Shown here: one piece after another, positions 8,762 through 18,945 of the stretch
How the letters are laid out: every line of letters begins with the position of its first letter
Numbering within the stretch: position 1 is the first letter of the stretch
Assembly (NCBI RefSeq): GCF_000219625.1
Contig: NC_018212.1
Location: 1-64,000, forward strand
Direction of reading: 5' to 3'
DNA from: Zymoseptoria tritici IPO323
Lineage: Eukaryota > Ascomycota > Dothideomycetes > Mycosphaerellales > Mycosphaerellaceae
DNA: 64,000 nt
Translations under genes and position numbers: made by a program
The notes under the pieces: generated by a model
What the model saw: the letters and a program-made list of their open reading frames with translations, nothing else
Databases searched by the model: none
Told to the model about the DNA's origin: nothing

Positions 8762-11700
8762 TCAAGTCGAAGGCACAGAACCATCCACTTCCGAAACCCA
8801 GTCCAGTCGCTCCGCATTTGCCTCATTTTGAGCTGGCTCCGTGCTCGGTCCGCTTGCGATCACTGGTACAGCGCTGCTGTCGGAAGTCTGCTCCGTCTCT
8901 TCGCTGTCACCGTGACCAGTTTTGGCCTCAGGCTGGACGTCCCGCTGGACATCGGTGTCCTTTGCCATCGACTCTGGTTCTACCTCAGCAATATTGGCCT
9001 CCTCTGGCAGCTCCTTGGCCGTCTCCTCCACACGACCACCGACATCCTTCAGCTCCGCATCAGACTTTCCCCCACCATCCTCCTTCTCCTCCTCCGCCAT
9101 CTCCGCCGCCTCCCAATCATCAACCACCATCTCAACATCTTTCTTCTTCTTCTTCTCCACCTTCGCCGTCTTCTTCGCAAACGTAACCTTCCCTGTCGCT
9201 CCCGTCAACGCCGCAAACGAATTACTCGCTCCAAACGACGGGTTCTGCAAAGCAACCCTCGGCGCCGCTTTCTTCGCCGCTACACGCGACCAGCCATCTC
9301 CGCCGGAGTTATCCGACTCCAGACGTGTGATGTTGAGACTGTTGTCGGTTGTGCAGAGTTGCATGCTGCCGATTCCCTTGCCGGCGATGGCGGTGCCAAG
9401 GGTGTTGCGTAGGGATTGGAGGGATCGTTCGAGGTCTTGAGGAGAAAGAGCCCGGCTGATGGCTTTGAGGACGACTTCTTCGCTGGGGAGAAACTCGATG
9501 TCGAATGTGAAGGGGGCTGTGCCAGGCGTCACGGCGTTGACTTCGGACCGGACATCGTCTATTGTGAGGCCGAAGCGGGGTTTGCTGATTACGAAGCCGT
9601 TGAAGGGTTGGTGTTGGACCTTCGACTTGGAAGGATTCGCGCCTTCATTGTCGGAGACGTTGGCGCTGGTGTTGATGGATCTTTGGGCTGCTTGTCGAAT
9701 TCGAAGGGCGTCGGCGAGAGTCTTGTTGGGTGCAGAGACGAATCGGGGCGTCTTCCAGACCATGACGTGACGATGCGGCTCCGGATCGATGCTCTCCGTG
9801 TCGAGGCCAAAGTCTTCGGCGAGGAGGTGTATGAATTGACGCTGGGCTGCTTGCATGGGCTTGAAACGTAGACGCTTTTCGTCGTCGGCGGCTGCGAAGA
9901 CGCGGAATTCTCGTTCTTGAGTTTGACCCCACTTTGTGTGCTGTGCGAAGTAGTTGAGCGTTTCGGAAGAGAATGGAATGTGGTCGCCGCCGTCGACATG
10001 AGTGGCCTGGTCGATGTTGAGAGCGACGGCAAGCTTTCGATTGCGTTCCAGCCGAGCGCACTCGTCGTTGCATGGCAGCACCTTGCCACCGTTACCTTCA
10101 GTCGACTTCGAAGCTCCGCATTTGATCTCCTGCTTTTGTGCTTGGCAAGCACAAGTGATGAACATCTTGCTCGGGCACGGCGTCTCTTCCTTGCACGCGG
10201 ATGGTGCGTGACACTGTGCCTCATCGGAGTGCCCGCAAATCTTCTTCTCTTTGCCGCAAGGCTGCACGCAAGGCTGACCATTGGCATCCTCGCATGATCC
10301 AGCACGGTGGCATGGCTTCCGGCAATAGTGAGAGCCACACTTCAGAAGCTTACCACAAACTTCACCGCACCCTACATCGCGAAGCCAACAAGGAGTGTTC
10401 TTGATGATCTTCTTGCTGCACATGCATCGCTTCTCGCATAGATAAGGGCATTTTGGGCAAGCTTCCTCGTTCTGATGGCAGTTGTGCGGAACCTGCGGAT
10501 GTCCACAAGCTTTCGGTCGCTCGCAGGCGTAGCGGCATGGCGGTGGAACAGTACCACATGGTAGTGGAGGCTGAAGCACCGTGCGACCACAGTGGCAGCT
10601 GATCTCCTCGAAGATAGCTTCCCGGCAAGATCCGCACGGGCCCTTGTGGCAGAGCTCTTCGCAGACGTGATTGCCGCACTTCAGCATGCGGCCACATTGG
10701 CGAGTGCAGATGTGTTCCGCTTCGAAGCCATCGTCGACCGGACGAGCAGCAGATGCTAGCGGACGCTGCTTCTTGCGGCCTGCTTGGCGCTCAATGGCTC
10801 TTCTCTCGCCAGCACAGCAGCGCTCCTCGCAGGCATGTCTCCCGCAGTTGAGATTAGCTCGACACACCCGTCTGCACTGCGGCGACTCCTCGTGACCTTG
10901 ATGGCAGAGCGACACAGATGTAGTCCTGCCACACCGACAGCTGATTTCGACCTGCATGCGGCAGGGCGGGCAGTTTCCAAAATGACAGACCCGCGGGCAC
11001 GGATGTCCGCAGGCCAATGGCTGGTCGCAAGGCTTGACACAGCTGGGAATCGGATCCTGACAAGAGTCTCGTGGTGAGGATGTGATGTCAGTGAGGGATG
11101 TTTTGCCACACGGACAGTGTGTGACGACGTCCGGTGAGTGAGGACAATGTCCAGATTCCGGCTCTTGAGGATGACAACGCTTCTCGCATTTGTGAACGCC
11201 ACAGTCGAACGTTCGATCGCATGAGTTGCCACAATCAAAGACTCCAGTCCATGCCTCCAGCACGACCTCACCCGTATCTGAATCATGACTTCGCAAGCTT
11301 TCCCGTACTTCGCCCTGATCGCTGCACAGGACGTCCTTCTCCATCTGCCCACAATAGCATCGAGCAGGAAGACGCACTTCGCAGGCACCGCAACTTCCTT
11401 CATGGCATGCCTGAGCGCAGTAGTGAACGCCGCACGACATCAAAGCACCGCAGATCTCGCCACATCCCCACCCTCCAGTGTACTCAGTCTCAGCACACCG
11501 CTTCGTCGATTCGTGTTTGCCGCAGAAGCACGACTGAGTCGGCCCCATATGCGTGCACGGCGGACAAGGTCCAGCGTGACAGGTGAGCTGACATGGATGC
11601 GGACATTTCCTCACGCGCTCTCGCCCACATGTTTGACCGCAGGAGTGAGGATGAAGACCGGCGAGCGATGGCGGATTGTACTCCTTCTCGCACCAGCAGC

Positions 11701-12445
11701 TATATGACTGAGGAAGGACATCCTTTGGCAGATTGCATCCCGGACAACGCCATTGCCGACCTGGTTGTGTATCTCCGTTTTCTGCATTTGGCCGGCTGGC
11801 CGTGGATCCTTCATTCGATGACCATTTCTTGATGCAGGTGAGATGGAAGACGGTCCAGCAGGTGTGGCAAGACCAGACCTTTGAGTTACGCTGCACTTCG
11901 CTCGTACAAATTGCACATTCGTAGTGGCCATGATCGATGTCCTCGTGTGTTCTTGTGGCAATGTCCGGTGCTTGTGATTTCGGCGCAGCTACCTTTTTGA
12001 GTAGTCGCTGTCGTCGAGGCTGCTTCGGTACCTGATCATTGTGCTGAGTGTGTTGCTGCCCAGGGACAAATGCTGGTGCGCTGCCGTGGAGAGATGCCGT
12101 GTCAGAGGAGTCTGCTGCATCTTGTGTCAATCCGCCTCCGAACGCTCGGCCGTTGACTGTCGTGCGTGGTTGGTTTGGTCGGGCAGCGCCTCCACGACCT
12201 CGTCGACCTCCTCTCGCGCGTGAAGCTGATACTGAGGCTGGTTGTGGAGCTGCAGTCTGGGTGTGTGTCTCTGTCGGTTGTGACCTTGATGGCAGTGGAG
12301 CGATGCTAGCGGGCCGAAATGCAAGGGCAGCGTTGTCTCCGCCACGACCACGACCTCTACCACGATTTGGTCGTCTTCGTGGTGTTGCCGTGGAATCTTG
12401 ATTTGCGACTTGTGATGCTGGCTGAGCGAAGATAGGAGCCTCCAT
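8762..12445 (-). CDS. NF-X1-type zinc-finger protein with R3H domain (FAP1/NFX1 family)
   Basis: A single exon encodes 1227 aa. The frame is open to a GTG 63 codons upstream, but the first ATG is at 12445. Order of domains: a disordered, Arg/Gly-rich N-terminus (residues 25-100, RGRGRG motifs); a RING-like finger beginning YECAICTSEV (about 175-240); a long array of NF-X1 Cys/His fingers of the form CGHPCPRVCHFGNCPPC (about 260-800); an R3H domain with R.FIHLLAEDFGLD and the HRHVMVWK end (about 870-935); and an acidic Lys/Glu-rich tail. Family members bind nucleic acid and may act as E3 ubiquitin ligases; the yeast homologue FAP1 binds the rapamycin partner FKBP12. It is the gene nearest the telomere, faces it, and shows no RIP damage. 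Divergent from the PPWD1 gene. Confidence 0.93.
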   Translation of the reverse strand: MEAPIFAQPASQVANQDSTATPRRRPNRGRGRGRGGDNAALAFRPASIAPLPSRSQPTETHTQTAAPQPASVSASRARGGRRGRGGAARPNQPRTTVNGRAFGGGLTQDAADSSDTASLHGSAPAFVPGQQHTQHNDQVPKQPRRQRLLKKVAAPKSQAPDIATRTHEDIDHGHYECAICTSEVQRNSKVWSCHTCWTVFHLTCIKKWSSNEGSTASRPNAENGDTQPGRQWRCPGCNLPKDVLPQSYSCWCEKEYNPPSLAGLHPHSCGQTCGRERVRKCPHPCQLTCHAGPCPPCTHMGPTQSCFCGKHESTKRCAETEYTGGWGCGEICGALMSCGVHYCAQACHEGSCGACEVRLPARCYCGQMEKDVLCSDQGEVRESLRSHDSDTGEVVLEAWTGVFDCGNSCDRTFDCGVHKCEKRCHPQEPESGHCPHSPDVVTHCPCGKTSLTDITSSPRDSCQDPIPSCVKPCDQPLACGHPCPRVCHFGNCPPCRMQVEISCRCGRTTSVSLCHQGHEESPQCRRVCRANLNCGRHACEERCCAGERRAIERQAGRKKQRPLASAARPVDDGFEAEHICTRQCGRMLKCGNHVCEELCHKGPCGSCREAIFEEISCHCGRTVLQPPLPCGTVPPPCRYACERPKACGHPQVPHNCHQNEEACPKCPYLCEKRCMCSKKIIKNTPCWLRDVGCGEVCGKLLKCGSHYCRKPCHRAGSCEDANGQPCVQPCGKEKKICGHSDEAQCHAPSACKEETPCPSKMFITCACQAQKQEIKCGASKSTEGNGGKVLPCNDECARLERNRKLAVALNIDQATHVDGGDHIPFSSETLNYFAQHTKWGQTQEREFRVFAAADDEKRLRFKPMQAAQRQFIHLLAEDFGLDTESIDPEPHRHVMVWKTPRFVSAPNKTLADALRIRQAAQRSINTSANVSDNEGANPSKSKVQHQPFNGFVISKPRFGLTIDDVRSEVNAVTPGTAPFTFDIEFLPSEEVVLKAISRALSPQDLERSLQSLRNTLGTAIAGKGIGSMQLCTTDNSLNITRLESDNSGGDGWSRVAAKKAAPRVALQNPSFGASNSFAALTGATGKVTFAKKTAKVEKKKKKDVEMVVDDWEAAEMAEEEKEDGGGKSDAELKDVGGRVEETAKELPEEANIAEVEPESMAKDTDVQRDVQPEAKTGHGDSEETEQTSDSSAVPVIASGPSTEPAQNEANAERLDWVSEVDGSVPST

Positions 12446-12889
12446 GCTGGGTGGCAAGTCGAATGTGGAAGTGAAGTCTATGTTTCTCCGATTGTAGAAA
12501 GTTGTCGACCAATGACGTGGTGATTGTCCGCCGCTGAAGAAAGCGCTCGTGCGATAGTTGGGAATGCAGCAGATTGAATGACAATGCTTGCTTGCAATAC
12601 ACACCTGCTGTATGCGCTTCTCGTACCCAAACACGAAACGGAAATGACAAAGAGTGACTCAGATGTGGCTAAGAGAGGGAAGTTTGTACAACAATCATCA
12701 ATTCGGCTTCAATGTGGCGAAGTCCCCGATTACTCAGACCAAATTGTTTGCCCGCTAGCGACTTTTAAGGTGCGGCTCTGCGGCTGGCCTGCATTAGTGC
12801 CCGGCGCAGACGAGAGACGAGAGATCTTTCGGATGGTGATGGCACGTTTCTTGTCGCATTGGAACTGGAACATCCTCACACAATTGAGC
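12446..12889. promoter_or_regulatory. Divergent promoter region between the NF-X1 and PPWD1 genes
   Basis: 444 bp separate the two start codons. Frames from both genes stay open into it without ATG support in good context, so it is taken as the shared 5' region. No TATA box was seen. Confidence 0.5.
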
Positions 12890-14812
12890 ATGGCAGCGAC
12901 ACAGGACGACAAGCCTCAGGGCACAAAGCGATCTCGAGACGAGGCCGACGATGACAATGCGAATCCCGCAGCAGCACCACCACCAGCAGACGACAGCGAC
13001 TCGGACGACGATGATCTCGGCCCTGCTCTGCCCTCAGCAGAAGCTCCACGAAAGAAGCGGAGAAAGCTACCATACGAGAAGCAATATGTCGCTGCCCTGC
13101 CTTCAGCATCGAGATACTCCAAGTCTATGATGCACAAAGATCAGCTTGCCTTTTGTACCTTTACACCGCACACCGATTTTCTCGTCACGAGCTCTGTGGA
13201 TGGCTTTGTCAAATTCTGGAAGAAGACCTCCGGTGCGATTGAGTTTGTCAAAGAGTTCAAGGCTCATGAGGGAGAGATTAGGAGCGTCACGGTCAGTGCG
13301 GATGGGAGGAGTTACGCTACGGCGGGCGTGGACAACACAATCAAGATCTTCGATGTTGCGACGTTCGATCTTCTGGCCCTGCTGGAACCGGAAGTGCCAC
13401 CGAAGTGCATATGCTTCGTCCATGGTCATGGTACATCATATCCACTGCTGGCTGTCTCCAATGATGCCGACGGAAAGATTGCAATATACGACGGAAGAGG
13501 AGAGAACCAGAAGCCGATGCACACCATAACTGCACTCCATCGCAAGCCGGTACATCTCATGGCATACAACAGCGCATACAACTGCGTACTATCCGCCGAC
13601 GAAGCAGGCATGATCGAATACTGGCAACCTTCCGGCTCCTACGAAAAGCCCTCCAACGTCTTCGACCTGAAAAGCAGCACCTCCCTCTTCGAATTCAAAA
13701 AAGCCAAATCCATCCCCTGCTCAATCAACATCTCCCCCAGCGGTCACCAATTCGCAACCTTCTCTTTCCCTGACCGAAAAGTCCGCATCTTCGACTTCCC
13801 CACCGCCAAACTCTACCGCACCTACGACGAAAGCATACCCACCATCACAGAAATGCAACAAGCCGGGACTCTGAGCAAAGATCCCCTCGACCCCATCGAC
13901 TTCGGCCGCCGCATCGCCGTGGAACGCGAAATCGAAAACCCCTCCATCGCCAACCGCATCAACATCACCTTCGACGAAAGCGGCCACTTCATCCTCTACG
14001 GCAGTATCCTCGGCACAAAGGTCATTAACACCCTCTCCAACCGCTTGGTCAAACTCTACGGCCGCGACGAACCCTTCCGTCCCCTCCACCTCGCCCTCTA
14101 CCAAGGCCAACCCGACAAAAAATCCCTCGTAACCGTACAAATGGCCGCCTCAGAGAACCCTCTCCTCGCGGAAGCCGAAGCCCGCGACGCGATGCTCGTC
14201 TCCACCGCCGTGGCCAAAGTCCGGTTTTACATGTTCACCAATGAAGACAACGTCTCGAAATCCGACCGCGACATCCACAACGAGAAACCTCGCTCCCTCC
14301 TCGCGAATACCAAGTCCGCAGCTGAAGAAGCCCGCGAAGCTCGCATGGGAACTTCAGCTACGATCCACACCACTCTGGGCGACATCCACATCCGGCTCTT
14401 CCCCGCTCACGCTCCCAAGGCAGTGGAGAATTTCACCGTTCACGCCCGCAACGGGTATTACAACAACCTGACTTTCCACCGCGTCATTCGGAAATTCATG
14501 ATCCAGACCGGCGATCCGCTTGGTGACGGTACCGGCGGAGAATCCATCTGGGGCAAAGAATTCGAAGATGAATTCCATCCGGAGTTGAAGCATGATAAGC
14601 CGTACATGGTCAGTATGGCGAACGCAGGCCCAGGAACGAACGCGAGTCAATTTTTCGTGACGACGGAGAAGGCGCCGTGGTTGGATGGGAAGCATACGAT
14701 TTTTGGACGGTGTGTTAGGGGGATGGATGTAGTGCATTTGATTGAGAATACGAAGGTGTTTAAGGAGAAGCCGGTGGAGGACGTGAGGATTGTTAGTATT
14801 AGTATTGGGTGA
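12890..14812 (+). CDS. WD40-repeat peptidyl-prolyl isomerase (PPWD1-type cyclophilin)
   Basis: An intronless frame encodes 640 aa, close to the 646 aa of human PPWD1. The ATG at 12890 (MAATQDD) is chosen over upstream in-frame starts because the acidic, Lys-rich leader and WD40 region follow directly. Four or more WD40 blades span about residues 80-400 (for example VTSSVDGFVKFWKKT and TAGVDNTIKIFD). The cyclophilin domain is residues 485-640 with all key residues visible: FHRVI (catalytic Arg), GTNASQFFVT and WLDGKHTIFG. The protein is a spliceosome-associated prolyl isomerase in other eukaryotes. The last third uses a C-rich codon set (many CCC, TCC, ACC), a local composition shift only. Confidence 0.95.
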   Translation: MAATQDDKPQGTKRSRDEADDDNANPAAAPPPADDSDSDDDDLGPALPSAEAPRKKRRKLPYEKQYVAALPSASRYSKSMMHKDQLAFCTFTPHTDFLVTSSVDGFVKFWKKTSGAIEFVKEFKAHEGEIRSVTVSADGRSYATAGVDNTIKIFDVATFDLLALLEPEVPPKCICFVHGHGTSYPLLAVSNDADGKIAIYDGRGENQKPMHTITALHRKPVHLMAYNSAYNCVLSADEAGMIEYWQPSGSYEKPSNVFDLKSSTSLFEFKKAKSIPCSINISPSGHQFATFSFPDRKVRIFDFPTAKLYRTYDESIPTITEMQQAGTLSKDPLDPIDFGRRIAVEREIENPSIANRINITFDESGHFILYGSILGTKVINTLSNRLVKLYGRDEPFRPLHLALYQGQPDKKSLVTVQMAASENPLLAEAEARDAMLVSTAVAKVRFYMFTNEDNVSKSDRDIHNEKPRSLLANTKSAAEEAREARMGTSATIHTTLGDIHIRLFPAHAPKAVENFTVHARNGYYNNLTFHRVIRKFMIQTGDPLGDGTGGESIWGKEFEDEFHPELKHDKPYMVSMANAGPGTNASQFFVTTEKAPWLDGKHTIFGRCVRGMDVVHLIENTKVFKEKPVEDVRIVSISIG

Positions 14813-15073
14813 GGCGAGGGGGATGGTGCTGTAAGTCGTAGAGACAATGCTCTTTGAGAGCGAGACGTTGAATAAACCTCGCTCAGTGTTCGCGGCCGAT
14901 CAACAAGTCGAGTCGACGCTCAATTGATTTGACGCTTGATACGTTGCATACTCAAGGCTAAGGCTTCTGCAGCCGACGCTTGGTAGGTTTTTGTATAATG
15001 TACACATCGTCTGAACATAGTCTATGCTGCCGATCCATGCTGCCGGTCTATGCCACCTTTCTTCTTCACACGC

Positions 15074-16181
15074 TCATCTTTCCGACCACCTCGTCTGAGC
15101 TCTCGACCCGTGGAACCCCAGATTCGCCCCCAGCGCACTCTTCGGCGCCAAAGCCTCCACCGAACCCCAGTCGATCACATTCCACCAGTTCTCCAGATAC
15201 TCCCTCTTCCCACGCACCCCAAAGTCATACATGTACGCATGCTCCCAGGTGCTAACGCACAACACCGGCATAACCGTCGTGCCGCCCGGTGGCATCTTGG
15301 CCAATTCCCTGCCCGTCGAACTATGAGCTCCGAACGCGCCGGCTGAATTCGTTGGTCGCAGGAGTTGTCCGCCGTCGAGATAATTGGCAAACGACTCTTT
15401 GTTTTGATTGTTCATGTCCACCCCCTGCTGTCGGAATCCGGCTTCGGGATACGGTGTACCCGCGTTGTAGGTCGTGAGAATCCTCCATGCTCCTTCTCTT
15501 GATCGTGTCGGTTCGCGAGCCCATACTAGCCAGACGAAACCCGGGCCGAACATAGCAGCCGCGGTGTCGAGGAATGTGACTTTGAGAGTATCAATGGATC
15601 CGAATTCTTTCTCCAGAGTCCCTTGGATTAAGGGCGCCTTTGCTAAAGGGAGAGGCGCGGAGGACAGGTTGCGGAAGAAGAAGTGGTTGTTGTGCATCAT
15701 GCTGGCGTGGTTGAAGACGGAGGCGTTTTCGGGGTCGCGGGCGAATTTGAGGACGAGGGTGCGGGCGTCGTCGTTTTCGATCGGTTCGCCGGCGACGAGT
15801 TCGTTGAGTTTGGAGGCGAGCATGGATTGATATTGCCGCCAGACGATGTCGTAGCCGCCGGAGGTGAAGAGGCCGGGAACGCCTTCGCGGGTGAAGACAT
15901 CGTCGTAGGGGAGGGGTGGGCGGTGGTGGAGGGAGCGTCGCTGGGGTTGAGAGCGTTGGAGGATTGAGGGAGTGCGGGAGGAGTGGGATGGGAGGATGGA
16001 GGCGGCGCGGGTGGTCTGGAAAGGTCGTCAGTGTGCTGCTTTGGTGTCGCGTGCAGTCGGAGAAGATGGAGCGCATTGAAGGTGTAGGTCAGTGGAGGAT
16101 GGAACGTACACATGAAGGACATGTCCAGGCGGATGAGGCAATGGCACTCAGCGGCCGCCGTAGTAGCGAGCGTGTGACCAT
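15074..16181 (-). CDS. Mitochondrial small-subunit ribosomal protein mS42-like (Rsm26/SOD-fold)
   Basis: Two exons, 16181-16110 and 16015-15074, give 337 aa. The intron (16109-16016) starts GTACGT and ends TTTCCAG. Exon 1 encodes MVTRSLLRRPLSAIASSA, a clear mitochondrial targeting peptide. Then come the SOD-like N-terminal helix motif LHHRPPLPYDD and FNHASMMHNNHFFF (about 126-138), and the C-terminal motif STWEHAYMYDFGVRGKREYL (279-298). In true Fe/Mn superoxide dismutases the last motif begins with a metal-binding Asp; here it is Ser279, so a dismutase activity is unlikely. This fits the fungal mitoribosomal proteins that kept the SOD fold. The first exon is supported only by frame and targeting signal. 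Confidence 0.85.
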
Positions 16182-16683
16182 GACGGCGATGTGTGTGTGT
16201 GTGTTGATGTCGTGGTCTGAGATGCTCTTCTCCAGTCGTCTCGATGGATTGAAGTTCATCTTGAAATCGCGGCGGGAGTTCCCGCGTCTCCTCCGCTTTC
16301 GCCGACGAGATCGATCTCAGCCAACCGCGCGACTCGAACTTGGACTTGTCTGAAACAATCCACCTTCTCCCTCGTACGCGCCCATCGACACGACTTCGAC
16401 CACCCATTTGTCTGCAATGAACCGCTGGTGCTACATTGAGTCTCGAGTATGAGGTATTCCGGGCTGTCGACAACAATCCCAAGCGCGGCCATGTCCTTGA
16501 CCGCGTCGGTCTGTGCGATCTCTGTTATGTTCTGTTCTACTCTCCTTCACGGTAAGACGTGTCTTGCCTTCAGTTCGCGACATTCTCACATTTCTGCTGT
16601 TCTCCTCACTTTCGGCGACCGTTGATCGGTCCGCGCTGCGATTTGCGTTCTTTCCACTCTCTTTTGTAATACTCCTTACCACC
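16182..16683. other. Intergenic region between divergent genes
   Basis: About 500 bp between the mS42 start and the next gene's ATG. It holds a GT microsatellite (about 16190-16203). The plus-strand frame of the next gene stays open from 16513, but the ATG at 16684 has the better context and a signal peptide. Nothing else seen. Confidence 0.4.
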
Positions 16684-18372
16684 ATGATCGCCATCCATCT
16701 CCTGGCTCTTGCCAGCTTGGTCGCGCGCATCTCTGTCCGCGCTCTTTACATACCGGAGGATATCCAACACGATGTCGTGTTGTGGGCGTCCGATGACTTC
16801 AATTCACTCCGCCGACGACAAGACGATACATGCGGAGGATTCTCAAACCTCCAACAATGCGGCAACTCCTTTCCTAGCGACTTCTGCTGCTCTGCCGGGA
16901 CCTTTTGCTTATCCCTGAATACCTCATCAACCATCACCGCCGCTCTTTGCTGTCCTGCTGGTCAGGACTGCAAGACCATCAACCCAGTCGATTGCAGCGA
17001 GGGCCTGCAGAATGCTACTCAAGCTCCGCAAAGTCAACTGCATTCTAGCCCGACAGCATCGCTCGAACAATGTGGGAGCCGCTGTTGCCCGATGGGATAC
17101 GCATGTCGAGGCTCCTTCTGCATCGCGCAAGCTTCAGAAGCCACGCCAAGCGCGACATCCTCCACCAGCAGCCCTGTACCCTCCGCGACTAGCCCAGGAG
17201 CAGCGTCCAAGAACGATGTTGTCCCAGTCACTGATCGTCCTGACTCCTTCTCCGGGAAAGCTTTCGCCGCCGGTTTTGTGCCTGGAATAGCTTTGGGTGG
17301 CCTGGTCGTTGCTCTACTCATATTCTTCTGCCTCAAGCGCAGGCGAGGAAGCGATTCACCGCCGGCACCGCCAAAAGAAACCCGTCGCCCAGCTGGACGC
17401 GATACCTTGACTGATTTGGGTCCTTACATGACCCGCGGACCGATGGTGCATGGCAGGTCTATCTCCGAACCGACCGCCGACTTCACCATGGGCCATCGCA
17501 CCGAGTTTCTCAACTCGTCTCCACCTTATCATAAAACCCACGGAGGTCTTACCGGCCAAGCAATTGCCATTGATGCTCCCATTACTCCAGGATCGAGCCC
17601 GCCCCGGATGAAGCCCAACTGGCTCTCCCACTCACCCTTCATGAACTACGCTACATCTCCAGTACCGACCCAAGCACCACTGCCTGCTCACATGAAACGC
17701 GGGACACTTGCTTTTCAAATCAGCCCAGTCCGCGCTCTGAGGAAGCAGCGAAGCATGCACTCTCTCCGTCGGCAGATGGCTGGTGGGGTCGATCGCAAAG
17801 CTTCTGCTGCGTCGCGAGGGCAGAAGTCGACTCGATCAGACAGTGGCGAAACTATCCAGGTCCTCATGTCAACACCGGAACACCCGCCGCCGGTCCGTTC
17901 TGCCACACTGAGCTCGGCTACTTACCAGCCACATTCAGACACCGCATCATGGCAGACCACCATCGTCAGACCGCCTCCCAACCATCAACCCCCGACCGAC
18001 AGCTCGAATCCGCTGACCTCTCCTGATCCACAATCGCCAATACCCCAAGACCAAACTCCCACCCGTCCAGGCAAGAACTCCAACGTTCCACACATCGGCG
18101 CAACCCTCGGCCTCCGCAGTCCCTATTCTCCCAGCAACTTTCAGCCTAATCCCAACAGCGCACGACTCGCCGTTCCAGATGGATTGGCCGAAGACGACCG
18201 AAGAAGGAAGATGGACAGTCTATGGCCTCCGGCAGCCGCACGAGAAGAAGCCGATGGCGGTAAGAAGTGGAGGATGACCGCCGCGACGACTTTTGAGGGA
18301 TTCATGGAGAAGGCGGGTTTGAGGAGGAGTGTGCTGTACATGGGTCCGGTTCCGAGGGAGTGGAATCGGTGA
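16684..18372 (+). CDS. Single-pass membrane protein with Cys-rich ectodomain
   Basis: Encodes 562 aa. The ATG at 16684 follows TACCACC and starts a signal peptide (MIAIHLLALASLVARISVRA). The ectodomain (about 40-160) has many cysteines in clustered pairs, for example CCSAGTFC, CCPAGQDC and CCPMGYAC, then a Ser/Thr/Pro-rich stalk (about 155-190). One transmembrane helix follows (about 198-222, FVPGIALGGLVVALLIFFCL) with the stop-transfer KRRRG. The remaining 340 residues are disordered, rich in Ser and Pro, as in fungal cell-wall sensors. The layout resembles Mid2/WSC-type surface proteins, but the Cys spacing is not a standard WSC domain. Role unknown; surface sensing is inference. Confidence 0.8.
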   Translation: MIAIHLLALASLVARISVRALYIPEDIQHDVVLWASDDFNSLRRRQDDTCGGFSNLQQCGNSFPSDFCCSAGTFCLSLNTSSTITAALCCPAGQDCKTINPVDCSEGLQNATQAPQSQLHSSPTASLEQCGSRCCPMGYACRGSFCIAQASEATPSATSSTSSPVPSATSPGAASKNDVVPVTDRPDSFSGKAFAAGFVPGIALGGLVVALLIFFCLKRRRGSDSPPAPPKETRRPAGRDTLTDLGPYMTRGPMVHGRSISEPTADFTMGHRTEFLNSSPPYHKTHGGLTGQAIAIDAPITPGSSPPRMKPNWLSHSPFMNYATSPVPTQAPLPAHMKRGTLAFQISPVRALRKQRSMHSLRRQMAGGVDRKASAASRGQKSTRSDSGETIQVLMSTPEHPPPVRSATLSSATYQPHSDTASWQTTIVRPPPNHQPPTDSSNPLTSPDPQSPIPQDQTPTRPGKNSNVPHIGATLGLRSPYSPSNFQPNPNSARLAVPDGLAEDDRRRKMDSLWPPAAAREEADGGKKWRMTAATTFEGFMEKAGLRRSVLYMGPVPREWNR

Positions 18373-18945
18373 GGTAGTGAGCTCTCGGTGCCGATACTGT
18401 CAGCCACGTGGTAGGATCATATCTCTAATCATGATTGTTGGACACGGGCTGTGCTTTCATCTCACATCTAGCTTGTCACCGCGTTAGGGAGGATTCAGGT
18501 GAGCGCGCCGTGCCCGCTGACGCTGTTTCGCCGGCTGCATTCCAAGCTTTGACATCTTTGCATCAAGTGGATGGATGACAGACGCCAGCGTGAATGAAGC
18601 TGCCAGTCGCGAAGGCTCACAGACGGGCGATGCACGCTTGGTAAGCTCGGCGTCCGTACGGACCAAATCTGCGCAGTCAGCTCGAAGCGAAGGGTCGTTG
18701 TCCAATCCTTTCTTGACAGTCAAGTCGGCTTCTCGGAGCTCAGGATGCCACCATGAATTCCCACGCCGCATCGGCGCTGAGCAAAGCGATAACATCTCAC
18801 CGTCGAGAAGCAAGCACATGTCCATCCTGCGATTTCGAGGATCGAGCTTTCGCGGCATAAAACCCAGCCATATCCTCCCACAAACACACCCTCAACATCC
18901 AACCCCCAACACCCAACCTCACTCTCACATTCAGGTCCATCAGCC
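18373..18945. other. Intergenic region
   Basis: 573 bp without a supported gene. It holds the 3' side of the membrane-protein gene and the promoter of the monooxygenase gene. CAAACACACCC and CAACACCCAACC pyrimidine/adenine-rich stretches precede the ATG at 18946. Confidence 0.4.

Noticed and set aside
15074..16181. Fe/Mn superoxide dismutase
   Set aside because: The fold motifs are present, but the metal-binding Asp before WEH is Ser, and a mitochondrial leader plus overall pattern fit mitoribosomal mS42.
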